Of a DNA stretch of 56,136 nt, positions 1-8,451 are shown in pieces; the first letter of the stretch is position 1, and every line of letters starts with the position of its first letter. The position numbers and the translations under genes are program-made. The stretch covers positions 1 through 56,136 of the forward strand of contig JALWIX010000043.1 of assembly GCA_027082175.1 (NCBI GenBank), written 5' to 3'. The notes beneath the pieces were generated by a model. That model ran no database searches. It had not been told where the DNA came from and saw only the letters and a program-made list of their open reading frames with translations. This DNA comes from Campylobacterales bacterium (GTDB lineage: Bacteria; Campylobacterota; Campylobacteria; Campylobacterales; Nitratiruptoraceae).

Positions 1-2
1 AA

Positions 3-101
3 AGCAAGGAAGATATACTAAGAGTAGAGGGCAACCCGCAAATGAACTTAAAGTTTTATGAGCTAAAGGAAGAGATTAAAAGAGGTGGATGTGGAGCATA
101 A
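3..101 (+). CDS. C-terminal end of an unrecognised protein (cut by window edge)
   Basis: An open frame enters from the left edge and stops with TAA at 99-101. It encodes about 32 residues that end in the peptide KRGGCGA. The visible part is charged and has no membrane segment. The Gly-Gly-Cys-Gly tail could be a metal or thiol site, but I do not recognise the family from so little sequence. The start and most of the gene lie outside the window. Confidence 0.55.
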   Translation, partial: SKEDILRVEGNPQMNLKFYELKEEIKRGGCGA

Positions 102-130
102 AATTTAGAAGTTTATTTGTTAGGAATATT

Positions 131-184
131 TTACTAATTGTAATTAGTAAAAATTTAGTATAATTCTAATTATAATTAGTAAAA
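131..184. promoter_or_regulatory. Promoter with paired palindromes and a helically phased direct repeat
   Basis: A perfect dyad TTACTAATT-GT-AATTAGTAA covers 131-150, and a perfect palindrome CTAATTATAATTAG covers 166-179. The 12-base word TAATTAGTAAAA occurs at 141-152 and again at 173-184, 32 bases apart, close to three helical turns. A -10 hexamer TATAAT (159-164) lies between the copies, with a possible -35 TTGTAA at 138-143. The second copy runs into the ribosome binding site of the ATPase gene. The layout suggests an operator bound by a dimeric repressor. The sequence is very AT-rich, so chance contributes. Confidence 0.45.
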
Positions 185-193
185 GGATAAAAT

Positions 194-1438
194 TTGAAAC
201 AGGCAATTATTTTTCACAACAAACATTGGGAAAAAAAATATAAAAATCTTTTTTATAGAGATGTTGTAGATTCTTTGATACAAAAAATAAACCTAAAACA
301 TATTCAAGTTCTAACGGGTATTAGAAGAAGTGGGAAAAGTAGTATATTTAAAATTTTGATCAATTATTTAATTGATAATGGTGTTGATCCTTTAACAATT
401 TTATATATCAATTTGGATGATCCATATTTTAGCGAAGTTTGCCAAGATTCTACAAAATTATACGATTTAATTACTATTAGCGAAACTATCACAAATAAAA
501 AAGTAAAATATCTCTTTTTAGATGAGATTCAAAATGTAAATCATTGGGAAAAATTTGTAAAAGTAGTTTATGATAACAATACTTTTAAAAAAATTTTTAT
601 AACAGGAAGCAATTCAAAACTTTTAGAGGGAGAATTTGCCACACTTATTAGTGGAAGATTTTTAAAAGAGATAATATATCCTTTAAGTTTTAACGAGGTT
701 TTGAGGTTAAATAGTATTAACTCTTATTTAGAGCTTCTTAGTAACAAATCAAAAGTTTTATCTTTAATAGAAGAGATGATTGAGTATGGGGGGTTTTTTG
801 AAGTTTTAAAAGAAAAAGAGTTAAAAAGAGATATTCTTTTAAACTATTTAGAGAGTATTATTTATAAAGACTGTATTTTAAATCATAAAATTAAAGATAG
901 TAAATTTTTTAAAAGTTTTGTGCAATTTGTTATATCGAATACTTCCAATTTATACTCTTACAATTCTTTAGCTAAAACATTTGGCTCTAACGAAAATACA
1001 ATTAAGCATTATTTATCTATTTTACAAGAAGCCTTTTTATTGTATGAATTAAATAATTTTAGCTTTTCATTAAAGAAACAGATTAAATCTAAAAAGAAAA
1101 GCTACCTAATAGATAACGGACTTTTAGCCCAGATTGCTTTTAGATTTAGCCAAGATAAAGGTAAGCTTTTTGAAAACTTGGTTTTTAGTGAATTAAAAAA
1201 GAAAAATTTTGAAATATATTTTTATAATGAAAATTATGAATGTGATTTTTTAGTAAAAAAAGATGATTCATTTTTAGCTATTCAAGTAGCTTTTAAATTG
1301 AATGAATTTAATTTTGAAAGAGAAGTTAGGGGTTTGACTAATTTAACTTTTGATGCAGAAAAATATATTATTACTTTTAATCAAGAAAAATCTTTTAAAG
1401 ATATTAAAATTGTTCCTTTTTATGAGTTTTTTAAATAG
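194..1438 (+). CDS. AAA ATPase with C-terminal DUF4143 domain
   Basis: This 414-residue protein belongs to the common prokaryotic AAA_14/DUF4143 ATPase family, whose cellular role is poorly known. A Walker A motif, GIRRSGKSS, lies near residue 42 and a Walker B-like LFLDEIQNV near residue 107. A sensor-type ITGSNSKLL follows, then the helical DUF4143 region. The end carries a nuclease-like fold trace, ECDFLV followed by AIQVAF. Active PD-(D/E)xK enzymes have E-x-K in the second element, so this copy is probably not a nuclease. The start is TTG at 194, with AAAAGG about seven bases upstream. It stands alone behind a palindromic promoter, which is typical of scattered, mobile single genes. Confidence 0.85.
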   Translation: MKQAIIFHNKHWEKKYKNLFYRDVVDSLIQKINLKHIQVLTGIRRSGKSSIFKILINYLIDNGVDPLTILYINLDDPYFSEVCQDSTKLYDLITISETITNKKVKYLFLDEIQNVNHWEKFVKVVYDNNTFKKIFITGSNSKLLEGEFATLISGRFLKEIIYPLSFNEVLRLNSINSYLELLSNKSKVLSLIEEMIEYGGFFEVLKEKELKRDILLNYLESIIYKDCILNHKIKDSKFFKSFVQFVISNTSNLYSYNSLAKTFGSNENTIKHYLSILQEAFLLYELNNFSFSLKKQIKSKKKSYLIDNGLLAQIAFRFSQDKGKLFENLVFSELKKKNFEIYFYNENYECDFLVKKDDSFLAIQVAFKLNEFNFEREVRGLTNLTFDAEKYIITFNQEKSFKDIKIVPFYEFFK

Positions 1439-1475
1439 GTATTAAAATGTTAAAAGTTTTAGTTAAAGTTTTAAT

Positions 1476-1883
1476 ATGAAAGATTTTAAATTTTTATATG
1501 TTAAAAGCTTTTACGATTATACAAAAAGATATCGCTCAATTTATGATTTAGTATTTTTAGATAACAGCGTGTTAGCATTTGTAAGCTGGGATGGATATGT
1601 TGTTGTTTTTAATATAAAAACAAAAAAGTCCTAAAAACATAAAACTGATAATCGCATCTACTATAAATCTTTTTCAGCAAAAGCAAAAGAGAGAATTTTT
1701 GATATATTTGAAACGGATAGATACATCATAGCTGTTGGAAAAAATGCGTATGTATATAATAAGAAGCTTGGTTTATTAAAAAAACTTATTTTGAATGAAA
1801 GAGTAAGGGCTTATAATGTAAGTAAAGAGGGAGTTTTTTATTATGCGATTTATGATGAGGTTTTTAGTTATAAGATAAGATGA
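1476..1883 (+). pseudogene. Small beta-propeller-like protein interrupted by an in-frame TAA
   Basis: From ATG 1476 the frame reads 52 codons, meets TAA at 1632-1634, and continues in the same frame for 82 more codons to TGA at 1881-1883. Both halves have the same style: alternating aromatic and hydrophobic residues with short repeats such as LAFVSWDGYVVVF, YIIAVGKNAYVY and VFYYAIYDEVFSYK. These resemble blades of a WD40 or Kelch-like propeller. No good ribosome binding site precedes either half. The stop is directly followed by AAA, so a single CAA-to-TAA change would explain it. I do not recognise a family. It could be a gene remnant or a recent nonsense mutation. Confidence 0.5.
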
Positions 1884-2023
1884 ACCGGTTTGAAATAAGA
1901 AAAAAACGATCTTTTTTTTATTTTAAGTTCAATATAGGAGTATTGCCATTTTAAATAAAAAAATATTTAATACATATATTTTAAATCACAAGAGTCATCT
2001 TTCGAGATACGAGAATACAAGGG

Positions 2024-2029
2024 TATAAT
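2024..2029 (+). promoter_or_regulatory. Probable -10 element before the 2062 gene
   Basis: A TATAAT hexamer sits 32 bases upstream of the ATG at 2062, after a gap with no other gene signal. No convincing -35 is visible, which is normal for the vegetative promoters of this phylum. Confidence 0.4.
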
Positions 2030-2061
2030 TTATGAAAAAATACGTAAAAAGAGATTGAGCG

Positions 2062-3477
2062 ATGCTTAAAGGTTTGTTGACTCACTGTGGAGAACTTACA
2101 AATAGCGCGGACAACTTTTTTGCCAAACCGCCAAAGGAGATAGGAGAGATTTTTTCTGCGCATACTACCGCCGGTATTTTAGAAGACCCAACAGCAATAT
2201 ATTATAAATTTGCAAAATTTGAACACTTTAGCACATATATTGGTAGATTAGGCGTTGCGGTATTTACTTGGAATGGAAAAGATATAAAAAAAGAGATTTT
2301 CTTTTATAAGGATGAGAATTTTTTAAAAAAAATAGAGAAATATAAACAGATACCATGTTTTGTAGAAGAGGCGACAAATCGTTACTATATATGTCAAAAA
2401 AAGAGGTTGCAAAAAACGATAATTGACGGCAAAGAGATTGTTTTTAAAATAGATAGTTTAGTTATGAAGCTCTCTAAAAAACATATTTCTATAACTGACG
2501 AAAACAAAGAGTTGGTAAATGACGATAACTTTTTACTCTTTTCTTATGAGCAGGAGCATCTAGAGATTCTTTTTGGCGATTTAAACATCGTAAAAATTCC
2601 CTTTTCCAAAATAGAGGTAAAACATATCGTTTCCGTGCTAAAAGTTTTTTTGAGATATTATGAGAGAAACGAAAAAAATAGCAAAAATCTGCTTGAGTTT
2701 TTTCAAAAGAGAAAAAAAGCGATAGAGGCTGTGGAGCGATACAACAAAGAGCAAGAGATTAAAGGTAAAAAAAGATTTTTTATGGTTTACCTCTATATGA
2801 CTTTAATGTTTGCCATTTCGTTTTTTGTGTTGCGTTATTTTTACTTTGAACTTGATACATACCAATTTTTAGAGAGGTATTTTGGTATCAATTTTTTGGC
2901 GGGAATGATTGTAGCCGCTATACTTGGCTTTATACTTAAACTTTTTTATGTAGAAAAAGATATTTATATAGAGATACCTTATAGATTGGAACATTTAGCT
3001 ACAGCTACTACGCTCTTTTTTATAATCAATATCGTTATTTTTTTGATTTATACAAATATATTTTATAAAAAGGTGATCATTTATCCGCTATCAAACTCAA
3101 CAATAGTTTTAAATCATAAGTATGAGGATATAAAAGAGGGGATATCGATATCATTAAAAGATGAGCAATTTAGCATAGGAAATAGATATTTTTATAAAAA
3201 AGGGATTTATACGGTAAATCTTAATGAAGATAAAAGATGCACTATGTATAAAAAAGTTTCTCTTTTAAACTTTTTGGATGATAAATTTGTGATAGATGAG
3301 ATAGGTATCGATAACAACTTTGAGCCGTATTTTAAAAAGCCTACAATATCTTTTGATGAGGTCACTTTTATAACTTCCAATTTAGAGGCTAGGATAGTTA
3401 GAAAAAAGGATTTAAATAGACTAACAAAAAAGATAAAGGGCAATATCTATATCGTAGAACCTGTTAAATGTCCTTAG
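2062..3477 (+). CDS. Unrecognised three-helix membrane protein
   Basis: This is a 471-residue protein that I cannot assign to a family. Residues 1-235 are soluble and contain four cysteines (9, 99, 111 and others) and a basic, helical stretch around 200-235. Three hydrophobic segments follow at about 239-259, 276-295 and 314-334. Residues 335-471 form a mixed beta-rich region. There is no signal peptide, so the N-terminal half is probably cytoplasmic, and with three membrane passes the C-terminal part would be periplasmic. The start ATG has a weak GAGATTGAG ahead of it. The gene has its own -10 and no partner on the same strand, so context does not suggest a job. Confidence 0.7.
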   Translation: MLKGLLTHCGELTNSADNFFAKPPKEIGEIFSAHTTAGILEDPTAIYYKFAKFEHFSTYIGRLGVAVFTWNGKDIKKEIFFYKDENFLKKIEKYKQIPCFVEEATNRYYICQKKRLQKTIIDGKEIVFKIDSLVMKLSKKHISITDENKELVNDDNFLLFSYEQEHLEILFGDLNIVKIPFSKIEVKHIVSVLKVFLRYYERNEKNSKNLLEFFQKRKKAIEAVERYNKEQEIKGKKRFFMVYLYMTLMFAISFFVLRYFYFELDTYQFLERYFGINFLAGMIVAAILGFILKLFYVEKDIYIEIPYRLEHLATATTLFFIINIVIFLIYTNIFYKKVIIYPLSNSTIVLNHKYEDIKEGISISLKDEQFSIGNRYFYKKGIYTVNLNEDKRCTMYKKVSLLNFLDDKFVIDEIGIDNNFEPYFKKPTISFDEVTFITSNLEARIVRKKDLNRLTKKIKGNIYIVEPVKCP

Positions 3478-3816
3478 CTGAGATTTTGTTAATTTAAAGC
3501 TATTTTGCTATTTTTAAAATTTTAATGAAATAGATAGTTTTTGCAAAAGGAAGAACTTTTACTTGAGTACTTTTTTTATATTTTGTTAAGCTTAGTGTCA
3601 TTTTCATATAATTTTTCTATATTAAGATAACAATTGTTGTGGTCTAAATAGCAAAATCGGCTATAGAGGCTATAGATTTGAAAAACTTAAAAAAAATATA
3701 TATTATTTATTTGAAAAATTTATTAATTATGCTATTATATACCTAGATAAGTTTTATATAAAGATATAATCAATATAGTTAAAGGTTATATTTAAACTTT
3801 AAAGCAGGATTAGTTT
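3478..3816 (+). promoter_or_regulatory. 339-base gap holding the TonB-receptor operon promoter and leader
   Basis: A plausible promoter is TTGTTA (3583-3588), 18 bases, then TATAAT (3607-3612), giving an untranslated leader of about 200 bases before ATG 3817. A second, weaker -10, TATTAT, lies at 3733-3738. The palindrome AACAATTGTT (3629-3638) just past the first start point could be an operator. A direct repeat, GGCTATAGA, occurs twice around 3659-3677. I see no recognisable riboswitch and no convincing small gene. Confidence 0.4.
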
Positions 3817-5700
3817 ATGAAAGTCGGTTCTGGTTTTCTTGGAATGGTTTTAGTTTTGTCATCTTGGTTAAATGCCGAGAATAACTACCAAAATATTGAC
3901 TATCTTTTAGAGAAGTATAAGTTAGAATCCGATCTTTCAAAGATAACAAAAAGCGAATCAAACGGGTTTGTTGATATTTTTACTCGCGACGATATAGAAA
4001 GAATGCAAGCTAAAACTCTTTTTGATATTCTAAAATTATTTACAATTCCGTTTATATCGAGGACAAATATTAATTCTACTATGTTTATAAAACCTTCCCA
4101 AAAAAGTATGCCGATGATGGGAGTGCGCATATTTATAAACGACCATGATATAAGCGCTTCTGTATATCAGAGCGGCGCTTTGATCTGTGGAAGTATTACG
4201 CTTGATAATATCGATCATATTGAAGTTTATAGAAGCAGTGCTTCAGTTGAATTTGGCAACGAAACCTCTTCGGTAATAATAAAACTATACACTAAAGAGC
4301 CTTCAAGAGAAGAAGGAGGAAAAATACGTATTAGCGGCGACGATAAAGGAAGTAGTTATTTAAGCGTTTATCAAGGGAAAACAATAGATAAAGATAGAGA
4401 ATATTTTTTTTATGCAAATACCAATAAAATAAATAGAGAAGAGTATTATAACAAAGGATATCCTTTAAAAAGTGATAGTTCAAACTCAAATATATACGCC
4501 AACTATGATTACAACAGATGGACTTTCGAATATGGACGTTTTCAAAGCGAAAGCGATCCTTTTTTAGGGCTTGGCACACAGGCTACCCCAAGCGGCGGAG
4601 ATATCGATACAACTTATAATTACCTGCACATCACAAAAATTTTAGAAAATGACTTAAGAATACAATCAAGTGTAGATATTATCGATTCTAGTCAGTATTT
4701 TCAAGATAAAAACGGCATTTATGCGGGGAATTACGGTTTTGTACAAAACTATCTGTTAAACACTACGGATAAAATAGTTTCGTTGATTTTTGATAAAACA
4801 TTTAAATATAACAAAAATTCGCTTTATATAGGCGGGTTTTACAAACATAAACATGCGGAAGTCGAAGGGAATTTTGATACAAAAAGTTTAAGTTTTAAAA
4901 CTCATTATAACTTATACTCTATTTACTTGGAAGACAAGTATAATTTTTCCCCGACTATGATGGGTATAGTCTCTCTAAAAGGAGACTACTATAGATATAG
5001 CTCTTCAGAAATAGAAGATAAAAATAAATATATTTTTAGACTAGGAGCTATTAAAAATATCAATAAATTTCAAATAAAAGCTTTTTTTACGAAAACATAT
5101 TATGCGGCTCCTCTCATATCTTTATATAGCGACGATAAAAATGTTCCGTATAAAACCAATTCATCGTTAAAATTCTCTCAACCTACGCTTCACTCTTTTG
5201 GTATTCGTTATAAAGAAAAGAAAAATATAGCGAATTTTAGAATATCTTATATCAAGTTAACCTATCCTATCGCTTATGATCCCGCATTAGGATTTATTAA
5301 CAAAGACAAAACGTTTTACGTGCAATATGAAGCGTCTTATACTCATAAGTTCGATATTAAAAATCGCATAACTTTAGACGTTTACCACGGAAGAAGAAAA
5401 GATATGATGGAATACTCGCCTCCCTACGGCGGACATATAGTGCTCCATAACAGTTATAAAAAGTTTGATTTTTTTAATATGTTGGAGTATAGAGCCTCTT
5501 ATAGCGATTACAACGTAAACGTTGACGCCTCGTACGATTGGACGTTGGGAGTAAGATATCATTATTCTAAAGATCTTCTTTTTGGGATTAAAGGCGAAAA
5601 TATTTTAAACAAAGGGTACCGACAAATTTACAAAGGGTTAAATTTTCCAATAAGCATAAATGATAGAAAGATTTGGTTTAATATGGAGTATCAGTTTTGA
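3817..5700 (+). CDS. TonB-dependent outer-membrane receptor
   Basis: This 627-residue protein has a signal peptide of about 21 residues ending LNA. A plug domain follows (about 45-160; FTRDDIERMQAKTLFDILK, then IEVYRSSASVEFGNE). After that comes a 22-strand-type barrel rich in alternating aromatic residues, ending ENILNKGYR and WFNMEYQF with a terminal Phe, as outer-membrane barrels do. It is short for a siderophore receptor, and no clear TonB box is visible after the signal peptide. It overlaps the next gene by four bases, so receptor, periplasmic protein and GGDEF-EAL enzyme are probably co-translated. That context favours a signal-sensing or signal-coupled receptor over a simple uptake pore, but the ligand is unknown. 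Confidence 0.85.
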   Translation: MKVGSGFLGMVLVLSSWLNAENNYQNIDYLLEKYKLESDLSKITKSESNGFVDIFTRDDIERMQAKTLFDILKLFTIPFISRTNINSTMFIKPSQKSMPMMGVRIFINDHDISASVYQSGALICGSITLDNIDHIEVYRSSASVEFGNETSSVIIKLYTKEPSREEGGKIRISGDDKGSSYLSVYQGKTIDKDREYFFYANTNKINREEYYNKGYPLKSDSSNSNIYANYDYNRWTFEYGRFQSESDPFLGLGTQATPSGGDIDTTYNYLHITKILENDLRIQSSVDIIDSSQYFQDKNGIYAGNYGFVQNYLLNTTDKIVSLIFDKTFKYNKNSLYIGGFYKHKHAEVEGNFDTKSLSFKTHYNLYSIYLEDKYNFSPTMMGIVSLKGDYYRYSSSEIEDKNKYIFRLGAIKNINKFQIKAFFTKTYYAAPLISLYSDDKNVPYKTNSSLKFSQPTLHSFGIRYKEKKNIANFRISYIKLTYPIAYDPALGFINKDKTFYVQYEASYTHKFDIKNRITLDVYHGRRKDMMEYSPPYGGHIVLHNSYKKFDFFNMLEYRASYSDYNVNVDASYDWTLGVRYHYSKDLLFGIKGENILNKGYRQIYKGLNFPISINDRKIWFNMEYQF

Positions 5701-6122
5701 AAAAGTTTATAGTTTTAACGCTTTTTATTTCGTCGTTGCTGGGTTCGGCCGTAGAGATTGAAAAGGGTATATATAAAACTATATTAAAAGCTTTGTTTCC
5801 TACCAAAAAAGTCATAAAAGTTTGGAGCGACGATCCATCAAAAAAAGACCTTTTTGAGTCTATACCGGGCATTAAGGTCGTAAACGAGAAAAAAATAGCT
5901 GATATATTGATGCTTTTTAATACTTTAAATGTTCAAAGAAATAGTAACCAAATGATTTTCGCAAACGGATATTTGATATTGCAAAGAAACAAAGGAGTGG
6001 TTGTAGGAGGGTTTTATTGGCAAAAAGGAAGACCTAATCTTATTTTTATAAAAAATAGACTTGAAAAAGTAGGTATTGTTTTGCCAACAAATCTTCAAAA
6101 ATACATCGAAGATATAAAATGA
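5697..6122 (+). CDS. YfiR/DUF4154-like periplasmic protein
   Basis: This 141-residue protein starts at TTG 5697 inside the receptor stop (TTGA overlap). Residues 1-17 form a signal peptide. The middle (KIADILMLFNTLN) and the end (GGFYWQKGRPNLIFIKNRL, then GIVLPTNLQKYIED) match my memory of the DUF4154/YfiR family, whose members hold down a membrane diguanylate cyclase from the periplasm. The family is usually 170-190 residues with cysteines; this copy is shorter and has none. The next gene is a membrane GGDEF-EAL protein with a periplasmic domain, exactly the partner expected for a YfiR-like regulator. The family call is from motif memory, not a search. Confidence 0.65.
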   Translation: MKKFIVLTLFISSLLGSAVEIEKGIYKTILKALFPTKKVIKVWSDDPSKKDLFESIPGIKVVNEKKIADILMLFNTLNVQRNSNQMIFANGYLILQRNKGVVVGGFYWQKGRPNLIFIKNRLEKVGIVLPTNLQKYIEDIK

Positions 6123-7996
6123 GGATTCTTAGTCTATTTTATATCATATTTATTGCAACATTGCTGGCATTTATCGCTTTTTTGTATATAAGTATAGAAG
6201 AATTTGAAAAAAAAATTATAAAAAATATACAAAACGTTATATTAACAAACACCTCGTATTTTGCCGACAATATAATTTCTACGATAAAAAAAGAGGTAGG
6301 AAACAAAAATCTGTATGAAGCATTAAAAAATAATCCCCAATTAAGATCGAAACTAGAATCTAAGATACAGATGGTAGTCACTACTTCTTTTAGATATATT
6401 TATATGTTGTATAGAGATAAAAACGGCCGTTATAGATATCTATTGGACGGTAGCCTTAGTGATAAAGGCTTTTTTGATAGCAAATTGGATGTTAACGTAA
6501 AAGAGTGGGATAAAGTATATGTAACTAAAAAGACAAACGTCTTTTTTCAAAGCGGTATCGATAACCTATGGATTACTACACTAAAGCCTTATATTGTAAA
6601 CGATGAAATACAGGGAGTCTTAGCTATAGACTTTTCTACTCAACTTTTAGATAATTTTTCAAAAATTCTAAATCCTATCAAAGAGATGTTTTTGTATATC
6701 TTTTTAGCGATTATATTTCTTTTTAGCATTGTTTTATATCAAATAGTCATACATCTAAAAACTAAAAAAGAGATAATAATCGATCCTCTAACCCGCACAT
6801 ACAACAGAATTTTTTTAAGAGATAAAATAGAAAAGTTAGATGTTTATGATTATGATTTGGCTATGCTCGATCTAGATCATTTTAAAAAGATTAATGATAC
6901 TTTTGGACATAAAGCCGGTGATTTGATCTTGGAAAATTTTGCGATGTTAGTAAAAAGAAATCTAAGAGATAAAGACTTTATTATACGTTTTGGCGGAGAA
7001 GAGTTTTTAATATTGCTCTATAAAGGAAAAAATAAAAATATCAATTCAAAAAAAATCTTGGAAAGAATAAAAAAAGCAGTGGAAGAATATGACTTTATAT
7101 ATGAAGGCAAAACACTAAAAATCACCGTATCCATAGGTTTAGTCAAAGATTTGTATAAATATGCAAACATAAAAGAAGCTATTAAAATAGCTGATAAAAG
7201 ACTATATGACGCAAAATATTCGGGAAGAAATATCATTATCGATTATGATATTTCATACGACGCTTTACCAAAAAACAATCAAATTGATATAGAAAAAGTG
7301 AAATTGGCTATAGATAACAATAGAGTTATTTGTCACTTTCAGCCGATTGTTAATCTTGATACAAAAAAAGTGATAAAGTACGAGGCTTTAGTGCGAATCA
7401 TTGACGAAAACGGCAATCTCATATATCCAAATTCCTTCTTGGATAGTATCGAAGGAACAAATATTTATAGAGATATGACAAAGAAACTTCTTGAGATTGT
7501 TTTAAATAAAATAAGAACTAAAAATGTTTCTATTAGCATAAATCTCAATCTCTCTGATCTAATCGATAATTCAATATATAAAATACTTTATGATGAACTA
7601 TCGCAAAACAAAATATATGCAAAATTTTTAACCATTGAGTTATTAGAATATGAAAAAGCGTTAAACAAACAGCTACTTTCAAAACGAATAGATGAAATAA
7701 AGTCGTTTGGAGTAAAAATCGCATTAGATGATTTTGGTTCTGGATACTCGAATTTTAGTATTTTTGAAGTTTTTCCTATAGATATCATTAAAATTGACGG
7801 CTCTTTAATAAAAAATATAGATGTTTCAAATACGTCTTACGGTATTGTTGAGGCTATAGTAAAGTTGGCTATAAATCTTAAAATGGATATAATAGGAGAG
7901 TTTATCCATAACGAAGTTGTCTTTTCTCGTTTAAAAGAACTCAAACTTAAATATGGACAAGGATACTATTTAGGAAAACCTCTTGAAACGATATAG
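6119..7996 (+). CDS. Membrane GGDEF-EAL c-di-GMP enzyme
   Basis: This 625-residue protein makes and/or degrades cyclic di-GMP. Transmembrane helix 1 (about 5-28), a periplasmic sensor region (about 30-190) and helix 2 (about 194-217) are followed by a GGDEF domain (about 225-380) and an EAL domain (about 395-625). The cyclase motif is GGEEF with an RDKD inhibitory site five residues upstream. The EAL half keeps EAL, NLNLS, ELLEYE, DDFGSGYS, KIDG, EFIHNE and GQGYYLGKP, so both halves look active. It overlaps the preceding YfiR-like gene by ATGA. I infer that a receptor and periplasmic regulator set its activity. It stops just before the tRNA promoter. Confidence 0.92.
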   Translation: MRILSLFYIIFIATLLAFIAFLYISIEEFEKKIIKNIQNVILTNTSYFADNIISTIKKEVGNKNLYEALKNNPQLRSKLESKIQMVVTTSFRYIYMLYRDKNGRYRYLLDGSLSDKGFFDSKLDVNVKEWDKVYVTKKTNVFFQSGIDNLWITTLKPYIVNDEIQGVLAIDFSTQLLDNFSKILNPIKEMFLYIFLAIIFLFSIVLYQIVIHLKTKKEIIIDPLTRTYNRIFLRDKIEKLDVYDYDLAMLDLDHFKKINDTFGHKAGDLILENFAMLVKRNLRDKDFIIRFGGEEFLILLYKGKNKNINSKKILERIKKAVEEYDFIYEGKTLKITVSIGLVKDLYKYANIKEAIKIADKRLYDAKYSGRNIIIDYDISYDALPKNNQIDIEKVKLAIDNNRVICHFQPIVNLDTKKVIKYEALVRIIDENGNLIYPNSFLDSIEGTNIYRDMTKKLLEIVLNKIRTKNVSISINLNLSDLIDNSIYKILYDELSQNKIYAKFLTIELLEYEKALNKQLLSKRIDEIKSFGVKIALDDFGSGYSNFSIFEVFPIDIIKIDGSLIKNIDVSNTSYGIVEAIVKLAINLKMDIIGEFIHNEVVFSRLKELKLKYGQGYYLGKPLETI

Positions 7997-8086
7997 TTGA
8001 TTATATCTTTCATTATAAATTGTTAGTGATTAATACCTTTTTGAAAATCATAATGAGTGCCATATCTATTGGACTTATACAAAAAC

Positions 8087-8115
8087 TTGACATAGAAAAA
8101 AAAATGTATTATAAT
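8087..8115 (+). promoter_or_regulatory. Consensus promoter for the tRNA pair
   Basis: TTGACA at 8087-8092 and TATAAT at 8110-8115 are separated by 17 bases. Both are perfect sigma-70 hexamers, a rarity in this window, and fit a strong stable-RNA promoter. The first tRNA begins 35 bases downstream. Confidence 0.85.
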
Positions 8116-8149
8116 TTCAGCCGAATTTGAGGAGTTGCCTCTCAAATCT

Positions 8150-8224
8150 TGGGGTGTCGCCAAGCGGTAAGGCAGCGGGTTTTGGTCCCGCCATTCGGGG
8201 GTTCGAATCCTCCCACCCCAGCCA
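8150..8224 (+). tRNA. tRNA-Gln (TTG anticodon)
   Basis: The acceptor stem TGGGGTG (8150-8156) pairs with CACCCCA (8214-8220), followed by discriminator G and an encoded CCA. The anticodon stem GCGGG/CCCGC encloses the loop TTTTGGT with anticodon TTG. The T arm carries the standard GTTCGAATC loop. Confidence 0.95.
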
Positions 8225-8237
8225 CTTTCTTTAATAA

Positions 8238-8314
<77 letters not shown>

Positions 8315-8451
8315 ATTCACTCCCTAAAATCAAGCGTCTAAAAGAGTTTTGACAATCCCAAAAGATAAATTTTAGCTTATGATGTGCGTCTAATTTACAG
8401 CTTTGTTATCTAGTAGCAAGAGTTAGACAAGATTTGGTTGGTATGTATTGA

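Noticed and set aside
2033-2059. Eight-codon leader peptide just before the 471-residue gene
   Set aside because: It has no recognisable attenuator structure or amino acid bias; a chance frame is more likely.
3622-3640. Possible Fur box around AACAATTGTT before the receptor gene
   Set aside because: It matches the iron-box pattern poorly; only the central palindrome is clear, so iron control is not claimed.
3678-3746. A 22-codon TTG-started hydrophobic peptide in the leader of the TonB-receptor operon
   Set aside because: It is very short and AT-driven, has a poorly spaced binding site and no stop-overlap with the next gene.
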